Assembly: GCF_002101295.1 (NCBI RefSeq)
Contig: NZ_CP020778.1
Location: 1,281,001 to 1,345,000 of the forward strand
DNA from: Candidatus Pelagibacter sp. RS40
GTDB lineage: Bacteria; Pseudomonadota; Alphaproteobacteria; Pelagibacterales; Pelagibacteraceae
Direction: 5' to 3'
Length of the DNA: 64,000 nucleotides
This document shows positions 9,231 through 18,975 of this stretch, piece by piece; within the stretch, counting starts at the first letter, position 1, and each line of letters starts with the position of its first letter. The notes below the pieces were generated by a model. The model was given only the letters and a program-made list of their open reading frames with translations. It did no database searches and was not told where the DNA came from. A program made the position numbers and the translations under genes.

Positions 9231-10580
9231 ATGAATATTTTGTCTGATGATGTTAAGATATTAATTAGGAAGCTTGCAATACCTGCAAGTGTAGGAACTT
9301 TATTCCAGACTTTATATAATATAGTAGATACTTATTTTGCAGGTAAAATCTCACCCGAGGCATTATCTGCACTTACCAAATCATTTCCTATATATTTTAT
9401 ATTAATCGCATCATCTATTGGTGTGACAGTTGCTGGTACTTCGTTAATTGGTAATAGCATAGGTGAAAAAAAATTTAATAAAGCTTCAACTTATTTTTGC
9501 CAGTTAATTTTTTTTTCAATTATTTTAATAATTTTTATAACACTAATAGGTCTTAATTTTTCTGATGATGTTTTTAAGATTATGGGTTCAACAGATGAAG
9601 TTATGAATTTAGGTTTAGACTATACTAATATAATTTTCTATGGATCTTTCCTTTTTATAATAGTCGTTGCGATGAATTCTTTGTTACATGCAGAAGGTGA
9701 TACCAAAACATACAGAAATGCCCTAATTATATCTTTTCTTTTAAATATATTTTTAAATCCAATTTTAATCTTTGGTTTTTTATTTATTCCAGCTTTTGGC
9801 ATGAAGGGCATTGGTATTGCCACAATAATTGCACAATCAATTTCGTTTATAATAATTTTCAATAAAGTAATTAAAAGTGAACTTACAAAAAATATAATTA
9901 TTAATAATTTTTTTCCTAAAATTTATTTTTTAAAAAATATTTTTTTTCAATCTATGCCAATCATTATCTCTATATGTGGTTACTCTGTGGCATCTGCTAT
10001 TGTTTTTAAATATGCTGGCTTTTCAGGAGAGTATGCGGCTGCTGGATATGGTGCGGGCACGAGAATTGAGCAAGTTGTACTTTTACCTATACTTGGCATT
10101 AACACTGCAATTATAACAATTATAGCACAAAATTTTGGTGCTAAAAATTTATTGAGAATTAAACAAACATATTTAACCGCAATAAAATATGCTTTTGTAA
10201 TAATGATTTTATCTTCATTATTAGTTTATTCCTTAGCTGAATTGTTAACAGGTCTTTTTTCCACTGATTTAAACGTTATTGAATTTGGAAAATTGTATTT
10301 ACAAATATCAGCATTTGTATTGCCAGCTTATCCAGTTTTTTTCTTATCAAATGGTTTTTTTATGGCACTAAAAAAATCAGAAAAAGCTTTGATTGCAAAT
10401 GTTTTTAGAAATGTAATATTTCCATTTCTAGTTTTTTATACAGCTGTATTTTATAACTCTAACTTTGAAAATTTCTTTTGGCTATGGGTGATATATAATT
10501 GGATTTTTTCACTTAGTTATTTAGGATATACTTTTTTTTATTTGAACTTTAAGTTAGACAAATTTAGCACTGTCGTTTAG
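9231..10580 (+). CDS. MATE family efflux transporter
   Basis: A 449-residue polytopic membrane protein with about twelve hydrophobic segments in two related halves, as in cation-coupled multidrug/toxin (MATE) exporters. Recognisable stretches include IPASVGTLFQTLYNIVDTYF at the start and GYGAGTRIEQVVLLP at the beginning of the second half. Substrate is unknown. It ends the plus-strand run from gatC, and its last 27 bases overlap the 3' end of soxG on the other strand. Confidence 0.92.
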   Translation: MNILSDDVKILIRKLAIPASVGTLFQTLYNIVDTYFAGKISPEALSALTKSFPIYFILIASSIGVTVAGTSLIGNSIGEKKFNKASTYFCQLIFFSIILIIFITLIGLNFSDDVFKIMGSTDEVMNLGLDYTNIIFYGSFLFIIVVAMNSLLHAEGDTKTYRNALIISFLLNIFLNPILIFGFLFIPAFGMKGIGIATIIAQSISFIIIFNKVIKSELTKNIIINNFFPKIYFLKNIFFQSMPIIISICGYSVASAIVFKYAGFSGEYAAAGYGAGTRIEQVVLLPILGINTAIITIIAQNFGAKNLLRIKQTYLTAIKYAFVIMILSSLLVYSLAELLTGLFSTDLNVIEFGKLYLQISAFVLPAYPVFFLSNGFFMALKKSEKALIANVFRNVIFPFLVFYTAVFYNSNFENFFWLWVIYNWIFSLSYLGYTFFYLNFKLDKFSTVV

Positions 10581-11102
10581 CCATAGACATAAATGTTCTG
10601 AGAAAGATCTTCTTACAAATAAATTAATATTATAAGTATTTTTGTTATGTAATATTACATCAATATGATTAACTATTGTTTGTGTTGTTAAACCATCTGT
10701 TTTTAAAAATTGATCAAAATTAAACGAACATCCAGTTGAGAGAATATCATAAATCTTACTGCCTTTTAAATTTATACATATCCATTGATCTGAGATATCA
10801 GTTACAGATCCATAATTAACTTTAGATATTTCAGAGTATAACTTGTTAAATATTACTTTTTCATCGTCATTTTTAAAATAAACCATCCATTCATCAGGAC
10901 TGAGCCATATTGCATTAAAATTTTCACTAAATGAACTTGTATTAGCTTCATTTGGTAAAATTAAAGATAATACTTTTCCAGCTTTTGCAAAAAATTCTTT
11001 AGATTTTCCTCTTAAATTAATTTTGCTAATTGGTTCTTGCAATGATATTTCCACATCATTTAATTTGTTATCAGTAATTTGTGGATAGTGTGTATCAAGC
11101 AT
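10554..11102 (-). CDS. soxG: Sarcosine oxidase subunit gamma
   Basis: Small subunit of heterotetrameric sarcosine oxidase, which oxidises sarcosine to glycine and passes the methyl carbon to tetrahydrofolate. The 182-residue protein has the GcvT-like gamma-subunit pattern (WLSPDEWMVYF, TDISDQWICINLKG, RRSFSEHLCLWL). It is last in soxB-soxD-soxA-soxG and overlaps the soxA stop by eight bases, in line with coordinated production. Confidence 0.93.
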   Translation of the reverse strand: MLDTHYPQITDNKLNDVEISLQEPISKINLRGKSKEFFAKAGKVLSLILPNEANTSSFSENFNAIWLSPDEWMVYFKNDDEKVIFNKLYSEISKVNYGSVTDISDQWICINLKGSKIYDILSTGCSFNFDQFLKTDGLTTQTIVNHIDVILHNKNTYNINLFVRRSFSEHLCLWLNDSAKFV

Positions 11103-14097
11103 TTAATCTTTTATTCTCCTTATCTAAAAATATTGTGTCAGAAACTGTTACGTTGATATTTTTATTTTCCATCGGAATAATTAGTTTTTTACCTTTCATA
11201 TTTTTACCACTTCTTACTACTGCTAAGGCTATAGACTTGTTAAGATTTGGACTAAAGTAACTTGATGTGACATGCCCTAACATATCGATTGGTTTTGTAT
11301 TTGTATCTGAAACTATTTGAGCACCTTCCTCTAAAATCTCTTTAGGATCATCCGTTAATAATCCAACTAATTGTTTTCTATCCTCTCTTATAGTATCACT
11401 TCTGTATAAAGATCTTTTACCTATAAAATCATATTTTTTTTTGCTTACAATCCAATCCATTTGTAGATCAGACGGAGTCATCGTTCCGTCTGTATCTTGC
11501 CCTACAATTATAAAACCTTTTTCAGCTCTTAAAAGGTGCATAGTTTCAGTGCCATAAGGAGTTATATTAAACTCTTGACCAACAGAAATACATTTTTCCC
11601 ATAAAGATTTGCCATATTTTGACTCTATATTGATCTCATAGCTAAGCTCACCGGTAAAACTTATTCTCATCACTCTACAATTTACGTTATCAAGTTTTGT
11701 ATTTTTAAAAGACATATGTGGAAAGTTTTCATCGCTTAAATCTAGTTCAGGAAATATTTTGTTAATTATTTTTTTTGAATTAGGTCCACATAAACTTGCT
11801 GTTGAATAATGATCAGTTACTGATGTCAGGTAAACGTCTAGTTCAGGCCATTCTGTTTGCAAATAATCTTCAAGTTTTCCAAGAACATTAGCTGCGCCAC
11901 CAGTAGTAGTGGTCATTAAATAGTGATTTTCAGCTAATCTAGTTGTAACTCCATCATCATAAACCATCCCATCTTCATTTAACATCAATCCATATCTGCA
12001 TTTTCCAATTGATAATTTTGACCATGCATTTGTATATACTCTATTCAAAAACTCTGATGCATCTGTACCCTGAATATCAATTTTTCCTAATGTTGAAGCA
12101 TCCAAAATACCAGCACTATCTCTAGCTGCTTTGCTTTCTCTTTGAACGGCATCATGCATAGTCTCGCCATTTATTGGATAGTACCAAGGCCTTTTCCATT
12201 GACCAACATTTTCAAATTTAGCTTTATTATCAACATGCCAATCGTGAATTGAGGTTTTTCTTACAACCTCAAAAAATTTTCCTACATTTCTGCCAACTAT
12301 TGTTCCAAAAGTCAAAGGTGTGAAAGGAGGTCTAAAGGTTGTAGTTCCTAATGTACCCATTTTAACTCCAGCTGTATCAGCGATAATTCCTAATGCATGC
12401 ATATTTGAAAGCTTTCCTTGATCAGTGGCCATACCGGTTGTGGTATATCTTTTAACATGTTCAATAGATCTAAAACCTTCTTTAAGGGCTAATTTTATAT
12501 CTTTGGCAGTAGAGTCATTTTGAAAATCAATGAAGCATTTAGTTTTACCTAATGGTATTTTATTTGGCAGTAACCAAATATTTCTTTTTTCTTTTTCAAT
12601 AGAACAATCAACCTTAGTATTTTTATAATCCTGATTATTTATTTCTAAAAAAATATTTATTTTATTAACTGTTTTATCTATAATGGTTTCTAAATCAAAA
12701 TCACCATTACATGCACCAACACTTATTTGATCATTATCAATTTCTTTTGGAATAAAAACTTGATCATCATTTTTAAAATCAAGCTTACCACCTGATTGAG
12801 TATGCATATGGACCATTGGAGTCCAACCTCCGCTTATACCCAAGCAATCACAATTTAATTTAATTTTATTTCCTATGGTTGTATTGCCATCATCTGATAA
12901 CTCCATCAGTTCTACCGAATTTATTCTTCTATAGCCAAATGTATTCGTAACAACATGATTAAAGTAAATCTTAATTCCTAGGTTTTGTGCTTGTTTTGCT
13001 ATTTCAGATTGAGAGTTTTTTCTTAAATCGACTATTAGATTTTTTATTCCCTTTTTATGAAGTGAAATTGCTGTTTCGTATGCACTGTCATTATTTGTAA
13101 AGACAATAATATTTTTACCACATGCAACACCATAATAATCTAAATATTTATTTATAGAGTTTGATAATAATATCCCAGGTCTATCGTTGTTATTAAAAAC
13201 AAGAGGTCTCTCAATTGCGCCTGTCGCTATGATTACTTTTTTTGCTCTAATTTTCCACAATCTTTGTCTGATTTTATCTTTCTTATCTTTAATTGATAAA
13301 TGATCAGTTAAGTTTTCTCTTGCTAAAAGATAATTATATCCATGATAAGCAGCAATACTTGTTCTTGTCTTAACAGTTAAATTCTCAATTTCTGAAATTT
13401 CATTAATTTCTTTTTCTAACCATTTACTAGAGTGCTGATCATCGATTTTAAAACTGTCGTTATTTTGAAAAATAGTTGAACCACCAAGTGTTTTTTTATC
13501 ATCTACTAATAAGGTTTTTAAATTGCTTTTTGCAGCTATTTTTGCTGATATTATTCCAGATAATCCACCACCAATTACAAGTACATCATAGTGAACATAT
13601 TTGTGATCATATATATCTGGATCAGGTTCGGTTGGTGATTTTCCAAGTCCAGCAGACATTCTGATTAATGGTTCATAAACTTTTTTCCAAAAACTTTTTG
13701 GCCACATAAAAGTTTTATAATAAAAACCTGCTGGTATAAGAGGGGATATTAAATTGTTTATACCTCCAATATCAAACTTTACATTTGGCCAACAATTCTG
13801 TGAAAATGCCTCTAAACCATCATATATCTCTAATTCTGTAGCTCTAACATTTGGTTCTGTTAAATCATTTTTGTCACTAATCTGACAAATAGCATTAGGT
13901 TCTTCAGAACCACACGACATTATACCTCTAGGTCTATGATATTTAAAACTTCTTCCTATTAAATGAACACCGTTTGCCAATAAAGCAGAGGCAAGTGTGT
14001 CACCTTCGTATCCAAAATAATTTTTACCATCATATTTAAATGACACTCTTTTAGTCTCATTTATATATTTAGTTTTATGTACTCTTAAATCTGACAT
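11095..14097 (-). CDS. soxA: Sarcosine oxidase subunit alpha
   Basis: The 1000-residue alpha subunit has three parts. The N-terminal ferredoxin-like region (residues about 18-75) contains RPRGIMSCGSEEPNA. The dinucleotide-binding domain begins at DVLVIGGGLSGIISA (171-185). The C-terminal GcvT-like aminomethyltransferase half begins near residue 600 (GETMHDAVQRES onward) and channels formaldehyde to folate. The product methylene-THF links to glyA at 28409. Length and order match heterotetrameric enzymes. ATG at 14097 is six bases after the soxD stop. Confidence 0.97.
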   Translation of the reverse strand: MSDLRVHKTKYINETKRVSFKYDGKNYFGYEGDTLASALLANGVHLIGRSFKYHRPRGIMSCGSEEPNAICQISDKNDLTEPNVRATELEIYDGLEAFSQNCWPNVKFDIGGINNLISPLIPAGFYYKTFMWPKSFWKKVYEPLIRMSAGLGKSPTEPDPDIYDHKYVHYDVLVIGGGLSGIISAKIAAKSNLKTLLVDDKKTLGGSTIFQNNDSFKIDDQHSSKWLEKEINEISEIENLTVKTRTSIAAYHGYNYLLARENLTDHLSIKDKKDKIRQRLWKIRAKKVIIATGAIERPLVFNNNDRPGILLSNSINKYLDYYGVACGKNIIVFTNNDSAYETAISLHKKGIKNLIVDLRKNSQSEIAKQAQNLGIKIYFNHVVTNTFGYRRINSVELMELSDDGNTTIGNKIKLNCDCLGISGGWTPMVHMHTQSGGKLDFKNDDQVFIPKEIDNDQISVGACNGDFDLETIIDKTVNKINIFLEINNQDYKNTKVDCSIEKEKRNIWLLPNKIPLGKTKCFIDFQNDSTAKDIKLALKEGFRSIEHVKRYTTTGMATDQGKLSNMHALGIIADTAGVKMGTLGTTTFRPPFTPLTFGTIVGRNVGKFFEVVRKTSIHDWHVDNKAKFENVGQWKRPWYYPINGETMHDAVQRESKAARDSAGILDASTLGKIDIQGTDASEFLNRVYTNAWSKLSIGKCRYGLMLNEDGMVYDDGVTTRLAENHYLMTTTTGGAANVLGKLEDYLQTEWPELDVYLTSVTDHYSTASLCGPNSKKIINKIFPELDLSDENFPHMSFKNTKLDNVNCRVMRISFTGELSYEINIESKYGKSLWEKCISVGQEFNITPYGTETMHLLRAEKGFIIVGQDTDGTMTPSDLQMDWIVSKKKYDFIGKRSLYRSDTIREDRKQLVGLLTDDPKEILEEGAQIVSDTNTKPIDMLGHVTSSYFSPNLNKSIALAVVRSGKNMKGKKLIIPMENKNINVTVSDTIFLDKENKRLNA

Positions 14098-14103
14098 AAA
14101 TAT

Positions 14104-14379
14104 TTATTTTACTGGTGGTTTTTCACCCATTTTATATACAGAATGTATTTTGTCATTCGAGGTATCTCTTACAACATTAAACCATTTTCTACATCCATGT
14201 GAGTGGTTCCATCTTTCAAATTGAACTCCTTTAATATTCTTTCTCATGAAAAGAAATTCAGCCCATTGATCATCACTTAATTCCGTTGGCTGTTTTGGAC
14301 GAACAATATGTGCTTCACCACCAGATGAAAACTCACTTTGATCTCTTTCACCACAAAAAGGACAATTAATTAAAAACAT
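14104..14379 (-). CDS. soxD: Sarcosine oxidase subunit delta
   Basis: The 91-residue zinc-binding subunit. Probable zinc ligands are in CPFCGERDQSEF (Cys6 and Cys9) and HSHGCRKWF near residues 59-67. The remaining residues match the short delta family (HIVRP, KGVQFERWNHSHGC). It sits two bases after soxB and six before soxA, the usual gene order B-D-A-G. Confidence 0.95.
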   Translation of the reverse strand: MFLINCPFCGERDQSEFSSGGEAHIVRPKQPTELSDDQWAEFLFMRKNIKGVQFERWNHSHGCRKWFNVVRDTSNDKIHSVYKMGEKPPVK

Positions 14380-14381
14380 TA

Positions 14382-15635
14382 TTAGTGTGCGACTGCTGCA
14401 GCGCCGTGTTCATCTACAAGATCACCACTTACAAATCTATTTAAATTAAACGCTGCATTTAATTTATGTGGTTCATCATTTGCAATAGTGTGAGCGAATA
14501 AATCCCCTGAACCTGGTGTTGCTTTAAATCCTCCAGTACCCCATCCACAATTAAAATATAAACCTTTTATATTGGTTTTGCTTATTATTGGACTTGCATC
14601 TGGACATATATCAACAATTCCTCCCCATTGTCTTAACATCTTCATTCGACTAAAAATAGGGTAGAGCTCTAAAATGGCCTTTAATGTATCTTCTACAATA
14701 TTGTGACTTCCTCTTTGTGTGTATGAAACATACGAGTCAGTCCCAGCACCAATAACTAGCTCACCTTTATCTGATTGACTTACATAAGCGTGAACTGCAT
14801 TAGACATAACAACCGTATCAATAATTGGTTTTACTGGTTCAGATACCAAAGCTTGTAAAGGTTTACTTTCTAATGGAAGTTTAATACCTGCCATATTTGC
14901 AATAACACTAGAATGACCTGCCGCTACTACTCCAATTTTTTTTGTTTTAATAAAACCTTTTGTAGTTTCTAAACCTTCAACCTTATCACCATTTCTTTTT
15001 ATTCCTTTAACCTCACAATTTTGAATGATATCAACACCCATTTCATTCGCACCACGTGCATATCCCCAAGCTACAGCATCATGCCGTGCTGTTCCTGCTC
15101 TTCTTTGTAATGTTCCACCTAAAACAGGATATCTTATATCTTGCGATGTATTTATAATTGGACAGAATTTTTTTACTTCATCAGTTTCAAGCCAAACAGC
15201 ATCAATACCATTTAATCTATTTGCATGTGTTCTTCTTTTTAAATCTCTAACATCTTGTAAATTGTGAGCAAGGTTCATTACACCTCTTTGACTGAACATT
15301 ACATTATAATTTAATTCTTGAGATAAATTCTCCCAAATTTTCAGTGCATGATCATATAGACCTGCGCTTGCATCCCATAAATAGTTTGATCTTATGATTG
15401 TAGTATTTCTTCCAGTGTTGCCACCACCGATCCAACCTTTCTCTACTACAGCAATATTTGTTAGGTTATGTTTCTTTGCTAAATAATAAGCAGTAGCAAG
15501 ACCATGACCGCCGCCTCCAACTATAACAGCATCATATTCTTTCTTAGGCTCAGGATCACCCCAAGCTTGTTGCCAATTCTCATGGTCTGAGAATGCATTT
15601 TTTATTAAAGAGAAAATTGAATATTTGTTTTTCAT
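14382..15635 (-). CDS. soxB: Sarcosine oxidase subunit beta
   Basis: FAD/FMN-dependent subunit that dehydrogenates sarcosine. The 417-residue protein has the dinucleotide fold [19 protein letters not shown] (about residues 35-53), then [13 protein letters not shown], whose neighbourhood carries covalent FMN in characterised homologues, and a glycine-rich C-terminal [16 protein letters not shown]. It is the first gene of the sox operon and diverges from a secreted-protein gene across 87 bases, where a palindrome at 15660 may be an operator. Confidence 0.97.
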   Translation of the reverse strand: MKNKYSIFSLIKNAFSDHENWQQAWGDPEPKKEYDAVIVGGGGHGLATAYYLAKKHNLTNIAVVEKGWIGGGNTGRNTTIIRSNYLWDASAGLYDHALKIWENLSQELNYNVMFSQRGVMNLAHNLQDVRDLKRRTHANRLNGIDAVWLETDEVKKFCPIINTSQDIRYPVLGGTLQRRAGTARHDAVAWGYARGANEMGVDIIQNCEVKGIKRNGDKVEGLETTKGFIKTKKIGVVAAGHSSVIANMAGIKLPLESKPLQALVSEPVKPIIDTVVMSNAVHAYVSQSDKGELVIGAGTDSYVSYTQRGSHNIVEDTLKAILELYPIFSRMKMLRQWGGIVDICPDASPIISKTNIKGLYFNCGWGTGGFKATPGSGDLFAHTIANDEPHKLNAAFNLNRFVSGDLVDEHGAAAVAH

Positions 15636-15659
15636 TTTGTCAGAAAATACTTGATAAAT

Positions 15660-15673
15660 ATTGAATATTCAAT
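15660..15673. promoter_or_regulatory. 14-bp perfect palindrome in the soxB upstream region
   Basis: ATTGAATATTCAAT is a perfect inverted repeat 25 bases before the soxB ATG and 50 bases before the divergent gene at 15723. Its position suits a dimeric regulator controlling sarcosine oxidase. The low sequence complexity means chance cannot be excluded. Confidence 0.3.
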
Positions 15674-15722
15674 CTTTTCAAATACTACACACAGTCACGT
15701 TAAAATATGCTAAATTATTAAA

Positions 15723-16538
15723 ATGAAAAAATTAATAGCTGCTTTATCTATATTTTTTGTATCGATTATTAACCCAAATATATCAAAATCCGATTCACCG
15801 TATGGAGAAGGTCAACTTCAATTAACTGAAGGAATGGTAGATTATTTTATTAAATATATAAGTAATCCTGGTGGTAGAAAATATCCTTCCGATTTTTATG
15901 TAACAATTGATGGAACTGATGGAACCTACTGGACTTGTTCACAAGGAGCAAATTGTGCTCCAGGAAGTGCAAAAACTGATATTAAACAATGTGAAAGTTT
16001 AACAGGTAAAAAATGTAAAAAATTTGCAAGATTAAGGACTGTTAAATGGAAAAATGGAATTAACCCAGCAAAAGGAAAAGCAGCAAAATTTAGTAAAAAA
16101 ATGTCAGATCAAGAATTTCGAGACAAACTAAACAAGCTAGGATTTTATAAAAATAATTTTAATATTACATCGTCAAATGAAGATACCACACAAAAAAAAA
16201 ATACTGACAACTCATCTGCAAGCAATTCTTATTCATTGAAGGGTGAAAGAGCTATAGCATTAAGCTGGAAAGGTTACTCTGATTTAATTGCTGGAATTAT
16301 AGATTTTGACGAAAAAAATTATAAAGGTAACATTAATTTAGATTTACCAAACAATGATGGTTCCTGCGAAGGCAACTATATACTTCAAAAAAGCGGTAAA
16401 GGCACTTGGCAGCTTTCCTGTTCAAATAATATGGGTGCTTCTGGCACACTGAAATGGATTAAAGATGGATCTGTAACTGGAAAAGGTTTAGATTTTAATG
16501 ATAATAAAGTTACGTTTACAGTTTCAAGCAAATCTTAA
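15723..16538 (+). CDS. Secreted Cys-containing protein of unknown function
   Basis: I do not recognise a named family. The 271-residue protein begins with a probable cleavable signal peptide (MKKLIAALSIFFVSI, with possible cleavage after about residue 24). An N-terminal domain (about 28-135) has four cysteines in the pattern CSQGANC then CESLTGKKC, suggesting two disulfides. A Ser/Asn/Thr-rich linker lies at about 150-165. The C-terminal part looks beta-rich, with two more cysteines (GSCEGNY, LSCSNNMGASGTLKW). An even count of six suggests an oxidised periplasmic or surface protein. It stands alone between the divergent sox operon and tRNA-Ser. Confidence 0.8.
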   Translation: MKKLIAALSIFFVSIINPNISKSDSPYGEGQLQLTEGMVDYFIKYISNPGGRKYPSDFYVTIDGTDGTYWTCSQGANCAPGSAKTDIKQCESLTGKKCKKFARLRTVKWKNGINPAKGKAAKFSKKMSDQEFRDKLNKLGFYKNNFNITSSNEDTTQKKNTDNSSASNSYSLKGERAIALSWKGYSDLIAGIIDFDEKNYKGNINLDLPNNDGSCEGNYILQKSGKGTWQLSCSNNMGASGTLKWIKDGSVTGKGLDFNDNKVTFTVSSKS

Positions 16539-16612
16539 CTCTTTGTATTGCTATTAAATTAATTGTTTTTTCTTTATAAATTTAAAAATTTCTGCTAATT
16601 GGTGTATTAACT

Positions 16613-16707
16613 GGAAGGATGGGTGAGCTGGTTGAAACCAGCGGTTTGCTAAACCGCCGTACGCTTGAAAAGGTGTACCGAGGGTTCGAATCCCTCTCCT
16701 TCCGCCA
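16613..16707 (+). tRNA. tRNA-Ser (anticodon GCT)
   Basis: A 95-base class II tRNA with encoded CCA. The acceptor stem pairs GGAAGGA (16613-16619) with TCCTTCC (16697-16703), followed by discriminator G. The anticodon arm CGGTTTGCTAAACCG gives anticodon GCT, reading AGC/AGU serine codons. A long variable arm (TACGCTTGAAAAGGTGTA) and the T-arm GGGTTCGAATCCC confirm the type. The stop of the convergent lytic transglycosylase gene starts on the very next base. Confidence 0.97.
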
Positions 16708-18939
16708 TCAATATAATGGGTTGTTTTTGAAAAAATCTTTTAAATATATTGGTTTTTGCGACAATACATATCTATAGACATTATAATTCTCTAATACTCT
16801 TTGGACATAATTTCTAGTCTCTTTAAAAGGTATTAATTCAATCCAATCTATATAATCAGTTTGTTTTTTTTGTGGGTTCTTATTTAATCTTTTCCAATAT
16901 TTTACTCTCTTAGGTCCTGCATTGTAAGCAGCCATTGAGAAAGGGTAGGATCCATCGTATTCAAGAATTAATCCAGCTATATAAAATGAACCAAGATTTA
17001 TGTTGTACTCAGGGCTTTTAGTTAATCTTGATTTTGAATATGAAAGTTTTGCCTGCTTAGCAACTGTTTTTGCAGTGTATGGCATTAACTGCATTAAACC
17101 TTGAGCACCAACTCTACTATTTGCGCTCGTATCAAACTCACTTTCTTGTCTAATGATGGAAAGTATTAAAGCTGACTCTGGTATTTTTCTTCCACCAACT
17201 TTTGTAGGAGTACTTATAATTGGATAATTATATTTATTGTGAAATCTCTTTTGATACGATGCAATCTTAGAAACCTGAATTGCAAAATCAAATCTACCTA
17301 TATCTGTTGCTAACTTTGCGGCAAGCACTTCACTACCTTTATCAATATTGTCATTAGCTAAATACCTTAAAATATGCTTAGTATACTTATCTTTATTAAG
17401 TTCATCTAATAAATGGACAGTAGCAACAATTTTGTTTCTATAAAAACTTTCAGCATAATTTTTATCAATTTGCATTAATTCTGATAATTCAAATTTCTCT
17501 CTAGGCTTTGCTTTCATGTGAGATAATTGACCATAATATGTTGTTAGATATTTAGAACCAATTACATACCATTTCTTTGAATTTTCTTTGTCCTTTAATT
17601 TTTCATAAGTTCTTCCTAACCAATAAGCACCTCTGGATAGACTGATTGGGTAGCTGACATTTTCATAAAATTTAATAAAATGATCCTTTGCTAAAATTGG
17701 ATCGTTTAAAAAACTTAAAGCTATCCATCCACTTAACCATTCAGCTTCAGCAAGTTCTGGTCCTTTAGATAATTCATTCTTGCTAGTTACTTTATACGCC
17801 TCTTCATATCTTTTTTTATAGATTAATTTTCTTGCGATTTTAGATCTTTCACCCCACCATTTATCGGGTCTAACCATATATTCTTTAGTATTTTTTATAT
17901 TAAATAAAATATCTAATGAGCTATCGAGTCTTCCTCTTTTTACTCTCCATTTTAATCTGTTATAATTTAAACCTGCATCATTTTTTAATTTTGCTGGTAC
18001 TTTAGATATAGCAGTATCAACACCATATGAATTACTCATAAGTATTTGTCTTGCTGTGTATAAAAGTTGGTAATCTTTTGGCAAATATCTTAACATTCTT
18101 TTTAGGTCCCAATGTTTGTTTTCCCAAGCAAGATGATCAGCTCTTTTTATATAATCTTCAGATGTCAGATATTTTTTAAATTTTTTTCTAAAATTAATCA
18201 GATCACTTTTTGTTAAATCAGCTCTTATAAATCCTTTTTTTATTAATTGAATTCCTTTTTGCTTATTACCTGATTTAATTAGGCTTTCTCCTAAAACCAT
18301 CTCACCAAAACCACTTATGTATGGATGTTTTTCAAACCATTTAATTATTTCTTTAGGTGATTGATTTTTTGTAGATATTTTATGTTCTGCTAAGTACTTA
18401 ACACGACTTAATCGTGGGTATGTTTGCACACTTTCAATAAAGTTTTTATACTCGTAAAATGTTGCTCTATTGCCTGGCGTTAGCAAATGTCGCCATTGTA
18501 TAAAATTATATATTGACTTAGCTCTAGCTTTTTTTGCTACTTTTAATGCATCTTTCCAGTTACTTTTCTCCATAAAAGCAATTGCTTGTCTTGCGTAATT
18601 AAGATCTCTATCACTATAATATTTTGATTTTTTTGTAGTACTTAACCTTTTCTTGTGAACAATAAGAGGTTTATTTTTTGGAATTATTATTCCATCAACT
18701 CTTTTGACAACAATTTCTTTTTCCTTATCTAGTTCTTTTAAAAGCTCTAATTGATCCTCTGATGCATATGTTCCTGGTTTAAATTTTGGTATTATTATTC
18801 CCGAAATATATTTGTCTTTTTTTTCCTTCGCTAAATTAGGTTTTGGCCCTGGAATTATTAAATTCTCACAAAATGCCGATTGAATACTGAACAAAAAGAA
18901 GATAATTGTAGTACAGATTTTAAATGATTTTTTCTTCAT
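16708..18939 (-). CDS. slt: Soluble lytic murein transglycosylase (Slt-like)
   Basis: Periplasmic enzyme cutting the glycan strand of peptidoglycan with formation of 1,6-anhydromuropeptides. A signal peptide opens the protein (MKKKSFKICTTIIFFLFSI). A long alpha-helical superhelical region follows, and the SLT catalytic domain occupies the last 150 residues or so. That domain has the catalytic Glu in IRQESEFD, then GAQGLMQLMPYTA and AAYNAGP. ATG at 18939 is chosen over an in-frame TTG at 18957 because it starts directly at the signal peptide, giving 743 residues. The stop abuts tRNA-Ser; the 5' end diverges from dapA across 36 bases. Confidence 0.93.
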   Translation of the reverse strand: MKKKSFKICTTIIFFLFSIQSAFCENLIIPGPKPNLAKEKKDKYISGIIIPKFKPGTYASEDQLELLKELDKEKEIVVKRVDGIIIPKNKPLIVHKKRLSTTKKSKYYSDRDLNYARQAIAFMEKSNWKDALKVAKKARAKSIYNFIQWRHLLTPGNRATFYEYKNFIESVQTYPRLSRVKYLAEHKISTKNQSPKEIIKWFEKHPYISGFGEMVLGESLIKSGNKQKGIQLIKKGFIRADLTKSDLINFRKKFKKYLTSEDYIKRADHLAWENKHWDLKRMLRYLPKDYQLLYTARQILMSNSYGVDTAISKVPAKLKNDAGLNYNRLKWRVKRGRLDSSLDILFNIKNTKEYMVRPDKWWGERSKIARKLIYKKRYEEAYKVTSKNELSKGPELAEAEWLSGWIALSFLNDPILAKDHFIKFYENVSYPISLSRGAYWLGRTYEKLKDKENSKKWYVIGSKYLTTYYGQLSHMKAKPREKFELSELMQIDKNYAESFYRNKIVATVHLLDELNKDKYTKHILRYLANDNIDKGSEVLAAKLATDIGRFDFAIQVSKIASYQKRFHNKYNYPIISTPTKVGGRKIPESALILSIIRQESEFDTSANSRVGAQGLMQLMPYTAKTVAKQAKLSYSKSRLTKSPEYNINLGSFYIAGLILEYDGSYPFSMAAYNAGPKRVKYWKRLNKNPQKKQTDYIDWIELIPFKETRNYVQRVLENYNVYRYVLSQKPIYLKDFFKNNPLY

Positions 18940-18975
18940 TTTTAAAATAAACGACAACTTATGATATAAATAATT

